Source: Atriophallophorus winterbourni (Eukaryota > Platyhelminthes > Trematoda > Plagiorchiida > Microphallidae). From it: a stretch of DNA of 64,000 nt. The stretch covers positions 26,083-90,082 of the forward strand of contig JACCGJ010001458.1 of NCBI GenBank assembly GCA_013407085.1. Direction: 5' to 3'. Below, one piece after another: positions 1 to 11,600 of the stretch. The first letter of the stretch is position 1. Every line of letters starts with the position of its first letter. Below the pieces are notes generated by a model. That model worked only from the letters and a program-made list of their open reading frames with translations, had not been told where the DNA came from and searched no databases. The position numbers and the translations under genes were made by a program.

Positions 1-1610
1 AAATTCACCTTTCCTCTTCTTCTTCTATAAACCGAAGAACAAAATGACAATGAATATCAATTGATTTCTGTTGATTAGGACTGAAATAGAAATCCGCAAA
101 AAAGCGCGCGAACTCAAATTGATAACCATTAACTAAGATACATTCTGTTGCGGCGACCAACTTCACCATTTGAATTCTGTTATGCGCCATAACAAGAGCA
201 ATCTTATATCTACAATTTTTTTTCATTTGATTTGCGTAATTCTTAAGTTCACAAAGTGAATGTTCTGGTTAATGGCAAAAATAGCTTAGGATTATCGTGG
301 CGTAGATTCAATTGCGTTGTGTATTCAATATCCGAACATGATATTATTATTACGTCAATTTACATTAATCTCACAATGATGAGCTTTGTATGAGCCCGGG
401 ACAGCATTCCGGATGCCTATGATGCTAAATTTAATTAATGACAATACGACAGACAAATCGCGCATCTTCCTGGCACTGTTCCACTGGATGTGTTCTGTAG
501 CGTGTTGCCAACAAGGTCGACGAGCTTGACGTCTTTGTTGAAGACATTTCATCAACCAGCTCGTTGGCCTAATCAGTAAAAGTTCATTTATCCATCTAGC
601 TTCTTGATGAAACATCCTAAACAGGCAACGTTAAGAGCATTCGATCAAGCCATTCGTTTGATTTGATTGAAATCACCTCTTGGTCCATCAGTTAAAATCA
701 CTCGTCGCAATTGAACTTTAATTTGCACTCAAAAATTTTTTTCTCAAATTAGGTTGTTTGTCCTGGGTAGTGGGTCACTAAAACTCTGGGCAAATAACGC
801 GTGTATTTATCAATTGAATGCCTATTTTCGTGCCTTACGCTATATTTATCTGATGGGTGAATAATGATATGAATAGAACAAACTGAACGTTCTGTGTAAC
901 TCATGATTGGAGTCACGCTACATAGTTGACTACAATTTTCTCATTTTAATATTTACTACGAGTTGGACGTTTGCTTGTGGGAATCACTGTCTTCAATGTA
1001 CACGTGAAGGATACGTGAGGGCGAGTAAAGTTTATTGTCCCATCTTGCTCGCTCATTTAGAAAATTTCATATATCCCAGTAAGTCGGTGGTTTCTTTGTC
1101 CTTCACATCAAACCAGGGAGCACTGGCTTATCTTGTGGCCATCAACATGACAGCCACTTAGTGACACCGAAAACCAGCACAATTGTCACGTGCTCTCATG
1201 AAACGCTCATTATCCTTGTCAACATGAGTAGTTAAAATGCTGGTGGCAAAAATGAAGACATGTTTATGTAAGGTGTCATAATCCGGGCGTGTGGGAAAGC
1301 TTGCCCAAAAGTTGTCTTATATTTCTATCTTAAAGCTTCGCGTTTAAAACCATTTTTGACCGAGAACATGTGAAGTAGCTGATCGATGCCCCGGTTTTCG
1401 TTGAAACTTTTCTCAAGATATCTAAGACGAAAAAGTGACAACATGAGGATATGGAAATGAGGCTAGACAGTTGATACTACTAGGTCTTCAGAGTAAAGTC
1501 TTCATCGCATACAATAGTCAATTTATTCGCGTGATTTGACCCAGAAATTTGCGTCATAGGACTGTGATGTAAATATTCATGCGAATATGTACGAATATGT
1601 ACTACAAAGT
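1..1610. other. Unassigned AT-rich DNA
   Basis: No convincing gene is seen. Open frames are short, under 90 codons, and lack recognisable domains. If the bHLH exon to the right belongs to a long minus-strand gene, this stretch is probably intronic, because the following PAS exons were not found here. Confidence 0.4.
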
Positions 1611-1615
1611 TATAG

Positions 1616-1860
1616 TTGTATGCCAGTGATATATATAGGGTTCTTACAAAGAACCACGATGCACATCAAGCGCTTGGCCAGGAATCACTTTGTGATTCTG
1701 TATTTGAACATCGTGGTTCCTTGTACGAACCCTATGTAACAGTGGCATACAAGTATAACTTTGTTTACCGCTTTACCATTGTTTCAAGGCTCACTGCAAC
1801 AAATCTTACTGTCTCCACCTGATGATGGCAAACAGGTGGTGTGTAAGGGATTGAAATGTG
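1616..1860 (+). repeat. Family A ribozyme repeat, head-to-head copy
   Basis: The left arm (about 1619-1662) is the inverted, diverged complement of the right arm (about 1707-1751), so two family A pieces meet head to head. The right part continues through the ACAGTGG/CCACTGT hairpin to CTGATGA at 1819-1825. The second catalytic box (GAAA) and stem III are deleted, so the ribozyme here is dead. Confidence 0.75.
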
Positions 1861-2035
1861 AGCACCACAATACATTGTATATGTACTACGTTCAAACAGC
1901 ATGTCCGATTATGTGACGTCATGCCAATGTGGATCACCTGAACACATCTCAAGCGAAATATAACATAGAAACAAATGTGTCACCAAATGACTATTCGAAT
2001 ACAACTAAACTAAATGCGACAAACTAAATTAACTT

Positions 2036-2385
2036 TTATCGCTTACTGAACCTAATCTTACTGTCTCCACCTGATGACGGCAAACAGACGGAAATCGGTA
2101 GTGGAGTGAATTTCGGGGAATGTGAGCAACACATCACTTTGGTCATTCATAAGCGCCTTGAGTGCTTGACCACGAGTCACTATGAGATTCTGTGTTTCAA
2201 CATCGTGGTTCGTTGTACGAACCCTATGTAACAGTGGCATTCAAGTATAACTTTGTTTACCACTTATCCACTGTTTCAAGGCTCACTGAACCTAATCTTA
2301 CTGTCTCCATCTGATAACGGCAAATAGCTGGAAACCGGCAGTGTAGTGTAAGTGCGGGGGATGTGGGCCCCACAATACCTTAATT
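2036..2385 (+). repeat. Family A ribozyme repeat, tandem
   Basis: About one and a half head-to-tail family A units. The CTGATGA box at 2071 and the matching CTGATAA box at 2311 are 240 bp apart, which gives the unit length. Between them lie a hairpin with a 7-bp stem (2207-2213 with 2217-2223) and the ACAGTGG/CCACTGT pair (2231-2237 with 2268-2274). The second ribozyme copy has G to A in the catalytic box and GGCA at the cleavage site, so it should be inactive. Confidence 0.85.
2065..2106 (+). ncRNA. Type I hammerhead ribozyme motif, family A
   Basis: Stem I CTCCAC (2065-2070) pairs perfectly with GTGGAG (2101-2106). CTGATGA is at 2071-2077 and GAAA at 2091-2094. The cleavage triplet GTA ends at 2100. 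Stem II is short, with CG/CG at its base. Stem III is weakened by C to T after GAAA. It is likely a self-cleaving RNA or a recently decayed one. Confidence 0.6.
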
Positions 2386-3840
2386 TCGTCCGCATTCTCG
2401 TGTTTGCTATCGACAAAATAGCCAGACGACACGGGGAATAGCAAAATATATATAATCACAAAATGGGAATTGCAAATTTAAAATGCAATAATGCTGATTC
2501 ATTTCCCATAAAAACACGCACCTTGGATAGAACCATCATAATTGAACACTTGTTGCACCAGGAAATATAAATTTGTCATTTCTCTAATGTCGGGTAATGA
2601 TACAATCGATACCATCAATTTTATTGAAGAACATTTGATTTTCGATTTACCCACGTCATGTTTGAAAGCAACTGTGGGTATCTACCTGATAACTCGCTGA
2701 ACAACTGAATCTATTGATCCGCTACGCTGAGGTTAATCTTGATACTAGCAGCTTAAGGCGAATTTCCGCATTTTCGTTACACATGCGATGAACCAAACGA
2801 ACTCTTCGTGAAAACTTGTCCATCCAATCATCCTAATGACGATCTCATATCTGTGAACGAAATTGTTATATTAATATTGAATATGCGAGAAATTTCCTCA
2901 ACCTGCTGTGATGTTCACGCCCATCCGGGTCAATCAACATGCAACCTGCTGGTTGTTACACTCAGTCTTTACCAGCACATGATGGGAAACCTCGCTCAAA
3001 CGTTTGTGTGTTTCTTGCAATTGGTTCAAATAATTACATAAGCAAAATAACTTGTCGTTCAATCAAATTCACCCCCCCCGCCACCCTCTTCCTCGTAGTT
3101 AAACACTTGACCTATTTCGGCAAATTTCGATCGAACCGAAACCACGATGGGGGTCACAAGTTCTCACGAGAGGCGGAAGCCACCGCAGGTAAGTTCCCAT
3201 TCGCATGCTACCCTAATATTCCATAATATTCTGGGGTGGAGCAAGAACATGATAAAGGGGAGAGCAATTTTCGTGCACACGCAAATCGAAGTATTTTTTT
3301 CTTCCTGATACGAATAAATGTTCCGTGGACGTGACGATAATAATTTACAACACATCCGGTGGAACGTGAACATAATTTTCCTCGAATATTTGAAATTGCC
3401 GATGAAAATTATCAAGTAACAAATTTTAAATGATATTTAAAACGATTTCTCAGAAAGGGGAATTGGGTCAACTTTTCTGGTCGACAAACGCAACGTCTTC
3501 AATTAAAATGGGATCACTATGTTCGTATTGCACACGTGACAAATTGCATATGGTTTACACTCATCAGAACGAAGAAACGCGAGACTAAGTTTCGCAAGAA
3601 TGGTTCAGTCTACTGTGCTCAAGAACATGGCTACACAATATACCCGTTTACATCAAAACGAGTACTTTTGCGAGCTCCGTTTTTTAATACTTGTTCATTT
3701 AAGTCAATTTGTGTTTACTGTTGAACCTTCACCTAAATGTGTGTTTGTTAAGTTTGAGCATAACGCTGCCAGGTTGAGGCTTGAATGATCAATTCTATGT
3801 TAAATGAATCAACAAATAAATCATCCTGATATTCAAAAAA
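2386..3840. other. Unassigned DNA, probable intron
   Basis: No gene or named repeat was recognised. A short C-run lies near 3071-3080. Open frames of 77-95 codons overlap one another and show no domain signature. Confidence 0.35.
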
Positions 3841-3844
3841 GCTT

Positions 3845-4355
3845 ATTTGCATGCATATCCATCATACACACACCCCACGACCGGATTTGTGCTGTTTGCG
3901 CTCATCAGATAGGGACAGTAGGATCAGAATACACATGTGCTTGAATCAGTGGAAGAATGGTAAACAAGTTCCACTTGTATGTCACTGTTGGATAAGGTTG
4001 GTAGGACCAACCTGTTCAAGCGCATTAGCCCACTCTCATGTAGAATGGGTTTGAACGCATGACCATAAACAAAACAAATACCTAACAGTAGCATGCAAGC
4101 GCAACTTGCTTGCCATTCTTCCACTGTTTAAAGCGCATGTGGATCCTGATCTTACTGTACCTACCTGATGAGTGCAAACAGCAATAAACGTACCGTGGGG
4201 TGTGTATGTGTGCTATAGAAATGCATGCAAATGAGCTTTTTTGTTCATGGTCATGGATTCAAACCCAGTCTATATCAGTTCATGTGATTAAACAGGTTGG
4301 TCGTACCAACCTTACCCAAAAGTGGCATACAAGCCCGACTTGTTTGTCATCCTAA
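3845..4355. repeat. Family B ribozyme repeats, inverted pair
   Basis: A minus-strand family B unit (about 3845-4075) abuts a plus-strand unit (about 4080-4355). Both keep a 7-bp GGTTGGT/ACCAACC hairpin; in the plus copy it is 4295-4301 with 4305-4311. Both ribozyme cores are damaged. The minus copy has its GAAA box altered next to CTGATGA (3902-3908), and the plus copy has ATAAAC where GAAAC is expected after CTGATGA (4165-4171). Confidence 0.85.
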
Positions 4356-4359
4356 TATT

Positions 4360-6220
4360 ACTTCTGATACGATTTTAAGGGTTATGGTGAGGGTTACGTT
4401 GCTGTGGTACCCGGACCGAATCCACGAGGCGTTTCTGGATCAAATGTTAGTTTTAGAATCCTCAATGAAATAAGAGAAAATTTATGAAACCAAGCGCTTT
4501 CTGGTACACAATTAACAGACATACCTCGGCACTTTGTGTGTACTAGGCAGGAAAGTTACAAATAATAAATTATCTACTATTCAAACATAAGCCATCTTCT
4601 CACACTACTAGGAAGATATAAATGTGTTCTTGTGTATGTGAGTCTACTTGCTCACACTCGTTTTAGTTCACCTTCTTAGGGGACGGTTATCGTACAGCTC
4701 GTGAGTATATGCGTGTGAATGCAACGTAGCTCGAAACATCTGGTGGTGTGGACCCTCGCGCGAGTGAAATAACGACGACATCACCAGCAGCAACAACAAC
4801 ACCACCATCGACTGCAGCAGTGTCAGTGGATTGTCTCCGAAAGACAAGCCACCAAGATGATTAATAACTTATTCGCATTACCCTCCTGTGTACTCGCAGA
4901 ATGCCCGGAACATATGAGACGTTCCTTTTGGGTTTTTCGGGGATATATGCATTAAAATAATCCATCGATATTAAAAAAAGAACGTCGGGAAATACGAGCT
5001 TGTTGCTGTTCACTTTGTGGCCTAAAAAACTCAGAAATTCAGTTAAAAAATGATGCTAAGGTTTAAAAATGTTTCAATAGTTAGTGTTTCGCGTTTGAGG
5101 TGTAAAACATTTTTGGTTTGATTGCCAATAAAAGAGAGGTGAAGATATTTTTATTAGTTATCTCATTGATTATCAACGTAAATTGTATATTACAATTTTC
5201 AAGGAATCCTTTGAAAGCTACGGTATTAACTGGGAAGACATCCTTGTTTACTCTTTCCACGTAATTGGATATTGAGCATGAGCTATCCAGTGGGTGAGCA
5301 ACTGAAGACTGAGGCTAATCACGGGTTCTATGTAACTCTTATTCGGCGTTCGTTTGAGTGATTTGCTGAATTACAATTCCAAGTCTATAAAAGAAGTTTC
5401 TTGCTTGGTGAACATCGTTTGAGACATTCGTGGTGAATATGTTCAATGCTAGGTTTATAAATTAATGAAAATAAAAACCGTGATAGCATAGCTTGTTGCA
5501 TAACAAATGGGAGCATACACCACCATTACCAGTTCGTGCCAATGAAACCAGGATAAACGCGGGGCACATTGACTTTATTAAAAGAAATTCGACTTCACAT
5601 TTGTTAGCCATTTTCAGCACCTGTGGTTTCATTCTCAAAACATCAATCTAGCACTTGGATGTAATACTTCAAAAGTGATTTAACTTTATCCGCGAAAGGG
5701 TCAACGCGTGTTTTTTAACCCCCGTTACTGAACGAAACCCACATGGCACACTCTGCTCACAAATCAAACCATAGGTGACCACACAATTTCTGGTTGACTT
5801 CCACGGTAGGCTAATCCTTTCGATGTCGCGTTCGCGTTACCGGAAAATGATTCGCGCGAACTCAGTAATCCGATTTAATGATGGGTTACACTTGTCAACG
5901 TCAGTGGACCGTGATTGAAGGTGACTTTGAGCAGTATTCCATCGCCGATGTCATCAGGAACTCGAGCAATGAGTTAAATGAAAGCAGAGCGAAATTCACT
6001 GTGTGGTTACGTAATAAATGAATGAAATCCGACGTAATGTTCTGTGTTCAAGCAATCTATGCCCATGCACAGAAATAATTTTGTGCAAAGCAACAGCATT
6101 TCAAACAATCTGTCGTGAATTAATGAGAGCTAAAAAGGTTGGAGGGTGTTCGAAAGGCAGCCTCCTGGTTTTCTTAAATTCGCCTAAAATACAACTGATC
6201 AATATCTTCCGAGAGTCGAT
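4360..6220. other. Unassigned DNA with a GC-richer patch
   Basis: No gene recognised. The stretch 4670-4860 is richer in GC and CpG than its surroundings and contains a short CAG/CAA/CAC trinucleotide-like tract near 4781-4820. It could be a small exon or regulatory patch, but neither strand gives a recognisable protein. Confidence 0.3.
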
Positions 6221-6224
6221 GAAT

Positions 6225-6310
6225 TTAGGCGCATGCGGATCCTGATCTTACTGTCTCTACCTGATGAGTGCAAACAGCACGAAACCGTTCGTGGGGTGTG
6301 CGTGACTATT
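6225..6310 (+). repeat. Family B ribozyme repeat fragment
   Basis: Only the ribozyme end of a family B unit is present. It starts in the GCATGCGGATCCTGATC part and ends soon after the cleavage site, in GTGGGGTGTG. Confidence 0.8.
6255..6296 (+). ncRNA. Type I hammerhead ribozyme motif, family B
   Basis: CTGATGA is at 6261-6267. Stem II GTGC/GCAC has a five-base loop (6268-6280), and GAAA is at 6281-6284. The cleavage triplet is TTC, ending at 6290, instead of GTC. Stem I pairs 6255-6260 with 6291-6296 using two G-U wobbles. The core is complete, but the site triplet and the palindromic stem III are altered. Confidence 0.6.
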
Positions 6311-9300
6311 TAGGCAGAGGTCATTTTAATTTTAAGTTGATATGACTACTTTCGTGACAAATTTTATTGATTAGTAAGGTTGTAGGGCTGCATGGATCTA
6401 TTGGTTTGCGGCTCGAATCATCATTGCCGCTCTACACTCGATTGTAAATTAGGCACCGTGAACAATTGATATTTGTGTAATGAATCGGCTAGAGGAGTTT
6501 TTGGTAACGTTTCGATTCTGATGGAAAATTTTGCCAGACCGTGTGTCAGTACAAACGGGGTTCTGGTTCAAATTGCATTTACCTGACGTTTGCTATAAAA
6601 TACATATATGATGAGAGTGTTAAGATAATCAGTAGAGGTGCTGTCGTGTAAAATCAATAAGATATCTGACTCTACACCGATTACGTAATCTGGCTAGTTG
6701 GTTTGCAGAGGATGATAGGACCTGCACACAGCCAAAGCAATTAAAATGATTACACCGCGTGAAGAGGGTGTTTCTATAGATCTTGATCTCACAAATATAT
6801 CTTAACAAGCTCATCGCCTACCATGAGCATTTCATAGTAAGATTTGGATTGGTCAGTTAAATGTAATTTAAACTTTATTCTTGCTGCCATTGACACACTT
6901 TGCCCGAACAAGTTTCTCTAACCGAAGCGGAACGATATCAAAAACTGTTTTAATTTATTTGTTATTAACTTTTCGTTCATAACGGTGGTTTGCCGATCTG
7001 CTTCGAACAGCCCGATATCTTGCCGGGTTGCGACATTAGTCGCAAAAATAGCTAAGACCGATTAGTGCTATGCCCATTGAATAAAAATATCGCCTTTAAA
7101 CGCAGCAGAATATATATGTAGAGCTTCTAAAGGACACAGCTGCCGGATAAACAATAAGTAGTGAATATTTCAGATTGTCTCGGTTTAGGGGTTTTTCTGA
7201 GTTAACATGATTAAGTACTAAAATTTTCACTCATCTTTTTAAAAAAGAAATGTTTTTCCATGTAGGTTAACTATTTCCAATCGCTAAGTTATTATCTACT
7301 CTGAAAGCTGGAAGCATGTTTCTCCCAAACTCTGTTTCTAGCGCGAAATAATGACATGCTGGTGGTACCACGGAACACAATCGCCCCCGTGTGTCTTCGA
7401 AGGCATTCAATGCTTGTCCCCATAATAATCACCACCTTTTCATCATTCTGCGTTGTTTGTCAGGCCAACACCTGCGTGGTGAAATGTTTGACAACCAGTC
7501 CGACCCGTTCCTTTCAACAGAACAATAAGGCCAGATGTTGTGCGAGGATTTTGAAAGGAGTAGGCGAATCCAGGCTACTATTCCCTTTCTGTTTGTCTCT
7601 GCTTGGCACGGTTTAGTTTCATCTTGAAGCAAATACTGGTAGTGAAGTTAAATTTCACTGAGAATCAATCAAAACACACCATGCTGTCTTCTAGCACGTT
7701 TTCATATCGGAGGTAGTTTATCTCATTTGCCTCTAGGTACCTTTGTTACAACGACGATTCAATGTATCTCGTTGATATCCTGTGTAATTTATTTGTGATT
7801 ATCATGTTATGTGTCATTTTTAAGAAATTTTTTTGTGTAACATTAGTCTGAAGCTAGAGTTGCGAAAATGTTCAACTAAAACTCTATCATAGTTTCTTTT
7901 ACTTTTATATTTTTCAAAGAAAAATTATCAAAAGAATAATCATCATTGCTGCGCAAGTTTAAGATTAGTGCCAAGTATCCGTTAACGCAGAATAAGAGGT
8001 GAGATATATAATTTTCGTGAAAGTTTTGTGATGGAAACGATTTTGTTACCACCCGATTACATATATGCGTAAATAAACTTTGGAATTTGTCGCAATATCG
8101 CGATTAATAATCACCTAACATCGATAACCTCAAACTAGCCACGTCTTATTCAACAAAATTATGGGTTTATAATTAGCAGAGGTCAAATGTTTGTACGTCC
8201 ATCATTTGCCGGTTTCAAGCCGAGACGAGTTAGGTGATTGCCTAGTGATCCATCCTGTAATAATGGCAGATATTATGAATTCGTTTTCATCAACATTATG
8301 TTTCCTTTTCACCAATGGAATTAACGAAATCAAAACACAGTTGCGGATCAAGTGAGATTCGAATTGATATAGATGAGAAATTGGTTGATAGATTGGCAAA
8401 TATGTCGACCACGAATTACTAAATTACTCACGATTTTTAAAACTTTATACATTTTGAGCAAACAATCTGAATAGGTTTTAACTAGCATAGTGGAGTAATG
8501 CACACTTTTAAGAAACATGGATGTTTGGCGTGGATTTTTTTTAACAAATAACTATTTACTTGCTATCTTTGTTAATCGGGTTTCTTAGTCTAAAATATAG
8601 TGTTATTCTCCGCCTTTTAACAGCATGAATCGCTAAAGGTGATAGGCTTTCACATATAGGACACGGTGCTAGGCTGTTACAGTTAGATTTTCACCTATGG
8701 CTGGTATGGATAGGAATGGAAGGAATTCAGGATATGGCACAGTTAATTTGATGTGCAGCTGTGGGGTTTGATTCACGGCTTACCAGCCAAACGATCGCAC
8801 ACAGAATCTAATACGGTTGATCATACATATCGAATCAGTCTGACGATTGCTTATAACATTGGCATTCAAAGCCAAAGCCAAAAGGGTGTCAAGATAAAAA
8901 CAGTGAATATATTCCGATTGGTTGCGCAAATAGCTATCAGCTTAACGTCTAGTTACTATGATTGGTTTGGTGTCATTTTATCGGGTTACCACCGTTTTCG
9001 TTTCTAACCAGCTTACAGCCGGATAAATATTTATCAAGATCGGCGCGTGTTAGGCTGCTTTTGATGCAGCAGTTTAACCCGTTACTACCCTCAGTACCGA
9101 ATTCGGTACGCTAATTAAAAGTTGTATAAATAAACAGTTATCTGTTCAAGTCGTTTCCGTTGTGTTTTTACTTGTTCAATATAAGTCTAGTACCAGTTTG
9201 ATACAGAGATACATCAGTCATCCGGCATATAACGCCAGTGTGCATCGAGAGTTTGCGAGAGATGGGCGTGTAGCGTATTCAGCCTAGAAATTAAATTGGG

Positions 9301-9443
9301 CAGGTAAGGGTTAAGCACTATGCAGTAAACCATGACGATGAATGCACGTTTGGGAATACTACGCTTGTCCTTCCTCAGTCAGGAAATTAAACGCATTAGT
9401 GATAGAATGTTGTGGATACACAACGTGCAACCGTTTGACTTAC
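6311..9443. other. Unassigned DNA, probable intron of the bHLH gene
   Basis: This lies immediately downstream, in minus-strand transcription, of the bHLH exon's splice donor. I looked for PAS-A coding sequence on the minus strand and found none. A diverged interspersed repeat (about 6803-6880) resembles one near 31536. Confidence 0.4.
6803..6880 (+). repeat. Low-copy interspersed repeat C
   Basis: The stretch beginning AACAAGCTCATCGCC resembles 31536-31620, with the same order of words: AACAAGCTC, CACCATG or TACCATG, AGATTTGG, GGTCAG. A weaker partial match may lie near 54110. It has no coding capacity, and its class is unknown. Confidence 0.4.
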
Positions 9444-9646
9444 CTTGGAAGTAACTCTTCATTCTCAGATACGACACGGCGAGGCGTAGGATGGAGAGTT
9501 TGTCCAGTTTGACGATGACATTCTGTTCGAACGGGAGCAAACTTGCCAAGTGTTCCAACTCCGAGTTCAGTCGCTCACGATGTCGTTTGCTGGGATTCGA
9601 TTTAGCATTCTGGTCGTGGCGTGAACCGAGGCCCAGTGGCTTGGCA
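9444..9646 (-). CDS. Aryl hydrocarbon receptor/Spineless-type bHLH exon
   Basis: A 203-nt internal exon encoding about 67 residues. It carries the AhR-class basic region ([11 protein letters not shown]) followed by helix 1, the loop with LLPF, and helix 2 ([16 protein letters not shown]). These are the diagnostic residues of AhR/Spineless, which dimerise with ARNT and bind XRE-type DNA in the nucleus. The exon is bounded by a strong acceptor (pyrimidine tract ending TTTGCAG before 9646) and a consensus donor (G|GTAAGT after 9444). It enters in phase 2 and leaves in phase 1. The PAS domains, expected in later exons, are not in the window. There is no in-frame ATG at the exon start, so the N-terminus comes from an upstream exon. 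Family assignment is firm; the rest of the protein is unknown. Confidence 0.92.
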
Positions 9647-11134
9647 CTGCAAAGGAAAGTCACCGTGTTAGACAGAGATCAAAACGCCTGTAAGTATGGC
9701 TCAGATGTGAACCGGCTTAATGACTACAGATTGTCCAATATATCGATTATTACTGAGCGGTTACGTAACGATTTTCATTCTGATTTTCCGCTGATTCCCG
9801 CTACTCAATCCCCTGTGACGTTTGATCCAATAACCATCTTTGTTGATGCATATTTCGTTGACTTTCCCATTAAGAAACATTGATAAAACAGTTCCACAGT
9901 TTTCCGTAACACGAGTCTGGAACCGAGATCTTTTCACTTATTCGAAAACGATCATTAAACAATCCGTGAAGAAATGACAAGCGTTAATACAGTTCTATTG
10001 CTCACATTCCCGACACTGTTAACACAACCGGTTGTGGGTTATTTGCTACGATCAAACGCAAAAACTAGCTTGAGTGAGCGTTTTACGAGCAGCAGAATAG
10101 CAAACGAGTTTTCGTTGACATGACTGCTAAATTATTGTACGTTTAGTCTAGATTATTTGCCCTATTCCTGATCCACGAAGGAGATACTTGTTATTACTAC
10201 TTCAAGAACACAGTCAAGAGTTGCATTTTATTGGTGCGCTACCCCTAAAATTTCTTTCTTTTAAACGACTCTATATAACTACGTCGGAAAACGCTGATGA
10301 CTAATGTGTGTTGTTGAGCGCATTAATGTCCTGGATGCTGCTGTCTAGCGTCAAAATCCTCCCCATTGCAGTGTTTCCAAAATCAGGAGCTTTTGTACCT
10401 TTTAATTTCGTGATTCACGTTGGTTTTCAGAGTGTGTTCTTGAATGTCCATCGCCTTTCTTTCTTCATCAACTTCCTTAACAATGAAGTAAATTAGTTGA
10501 AGAACTGCGCAAAGGGCCCATTTGTAAAACTATGGTAGACCAGCGCAATCATGAGCACATTATCCCATTTTGTCAGTGTTTATTTAAATAAATTTACATT
10601 CCACCGCGGCTCTTGTGCCATCTGCTTAATCCAGATTCAAACAAGATAGCGAGTTTATTGCCAATACATTATAACCATCAAATTGTACTACTCGTTGAGC
10701 TGCATGACAGATTGATCTCTGATATTTTTTCACCAGATATATTAGAAATCCATGGCTCACACCCATCTGTCGTGCGCCACGAGAGGGTGCGCCAGGTTTG
10801 ATGAGAACGGCGACACGCGTCCCGATTGCACGAATCGCCGCTCACCCCCCCCACCCCCAATTTGCTCGATTTCGAGTGGCAGACTGTTTCGCCAATCAAG
10901 GTTGATTATTTTCACTTACTTGCATATGGCCTTGACTTTGGCGGAAAATCTGATAAGCTTCGTGTTGTCTACAACCATCTGGCACGGTATAATATGGATT
11001 CGTAAAAAACAACCGATTTGTAATGGGGAAATTGTTTACAGCGTCCGTGTTAGGTATATCGAGTATAGTACTAGAATTAATATTAAATTGCATATGTATA
11101 AAAAATTAAATTAATAATAGTTTCATATATAGAA
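9647..11134. other. Unassigned DNA upstream of the bHLH exon
   Basis: No recognised gene. A GC- and CpG-richer patch with a C-run lies at about 10750-10870. A frame open on the minus strand there (10678-10899) has no known domain. The patch could be promoter-like, but nothing in the sequence proves it. Confidence 0.3.
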
Positions 11135-11139
11135 GAGCT

Positions 11140-11600
11140 CACATCCCCATCACATTCACACGCAAACGCTTTCTGGTTGTTTGCCACCGTCAGGTGGAGA
11201 CAGTAAGATTAGGTTCATGGAACCTTGAAACAGTGGATAAGTGGTAAACAAGGCTATACTTGAATGCCATTGTTACATAGGGTTCGTACAACGAACCACG
11301 ATGTTCAAACACAAAATCACATAGTGACTCGTGGTCAAGCACTGAAGGCGCTTATGGATGACCAAAGTAATGTCTTGCTCACATCCCCCGAAATTACACT
11401 CCACTAACAGTTTCTGACTTTTTGCCGTCATCAGGTGGAGACAGTAAGATTATGTTCAGTGAGCCTGAAAGTAGTGGATAAGTGGTAAAGAAAGTTATAC
11501 TTGAATGCCACTGTTATATGGGGTTCTTACAAAAACGACGATGTTCCAATTCAGAATCACAAATTGATTGTTGGCCAAGCACGAAAGTCGCTTATAATTG
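11140..11600 (-). repeat. Family A ribozyme repeats, tandem
   Basis: Nearly two head-to-tail family A units on the minus strand. The catalytic boxes at 11187-11193 (CTGACGG, damaged) and 11428-11434 (CTGATGA, intact) are 241 bp apart. A perfect GGTTCGT/ACGAACC hairpin lies at 11281-11297 and the ACAGTGG/CCACTGT pair is recognisable. Confidence 0.85.
11399..11440 (-). ncRNA. Type I hammerhead ribozyme motif, family A
   Basis: On the minus strand, CTCCAC (11440-11435) pairs perfectly with GTGGAG (11404-11399). CTGATGA is at 11434-11428 and GAAAC at 11414-11410. The cleavage triplet is TTA, and stem II is GGC/GTC with an A-rich loop. The core boxes are complete. Confidence 0.6.

Noticed and set aside
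355..615. 86-codon minus-strand frame as a transposase or RT fragment
   Set aside because: No catalytic or structural motif could be matched; length is within chance expectation.
2058..2240. 60-codon minus-strand frame, and similar frames at 3851-4124, 14527-14799, 19526-19977 and 21465-21752
   Set aside because: They fall largely within the ribozyme-bearing repeats; the sequence there is explained by RNA structure and repeated at several loci.
4670..4860. CAG/CAA-rich stretch as a coding exon
   Set aside because: Both strands give only about 45 open codons with low-complexity peptide and no convincing splice sites.
6395..6430. B-box-like GCGGCTCGAATC
   Set aside because: No cloverleaf can be formed around it.
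9491..9883. 130-codon plus-strand frame over the bHLH exon
   Set aside because: Antisense shadow of the AhR-type exon; its peptide has no domain and the minus strand has splice signals and a clear family match.
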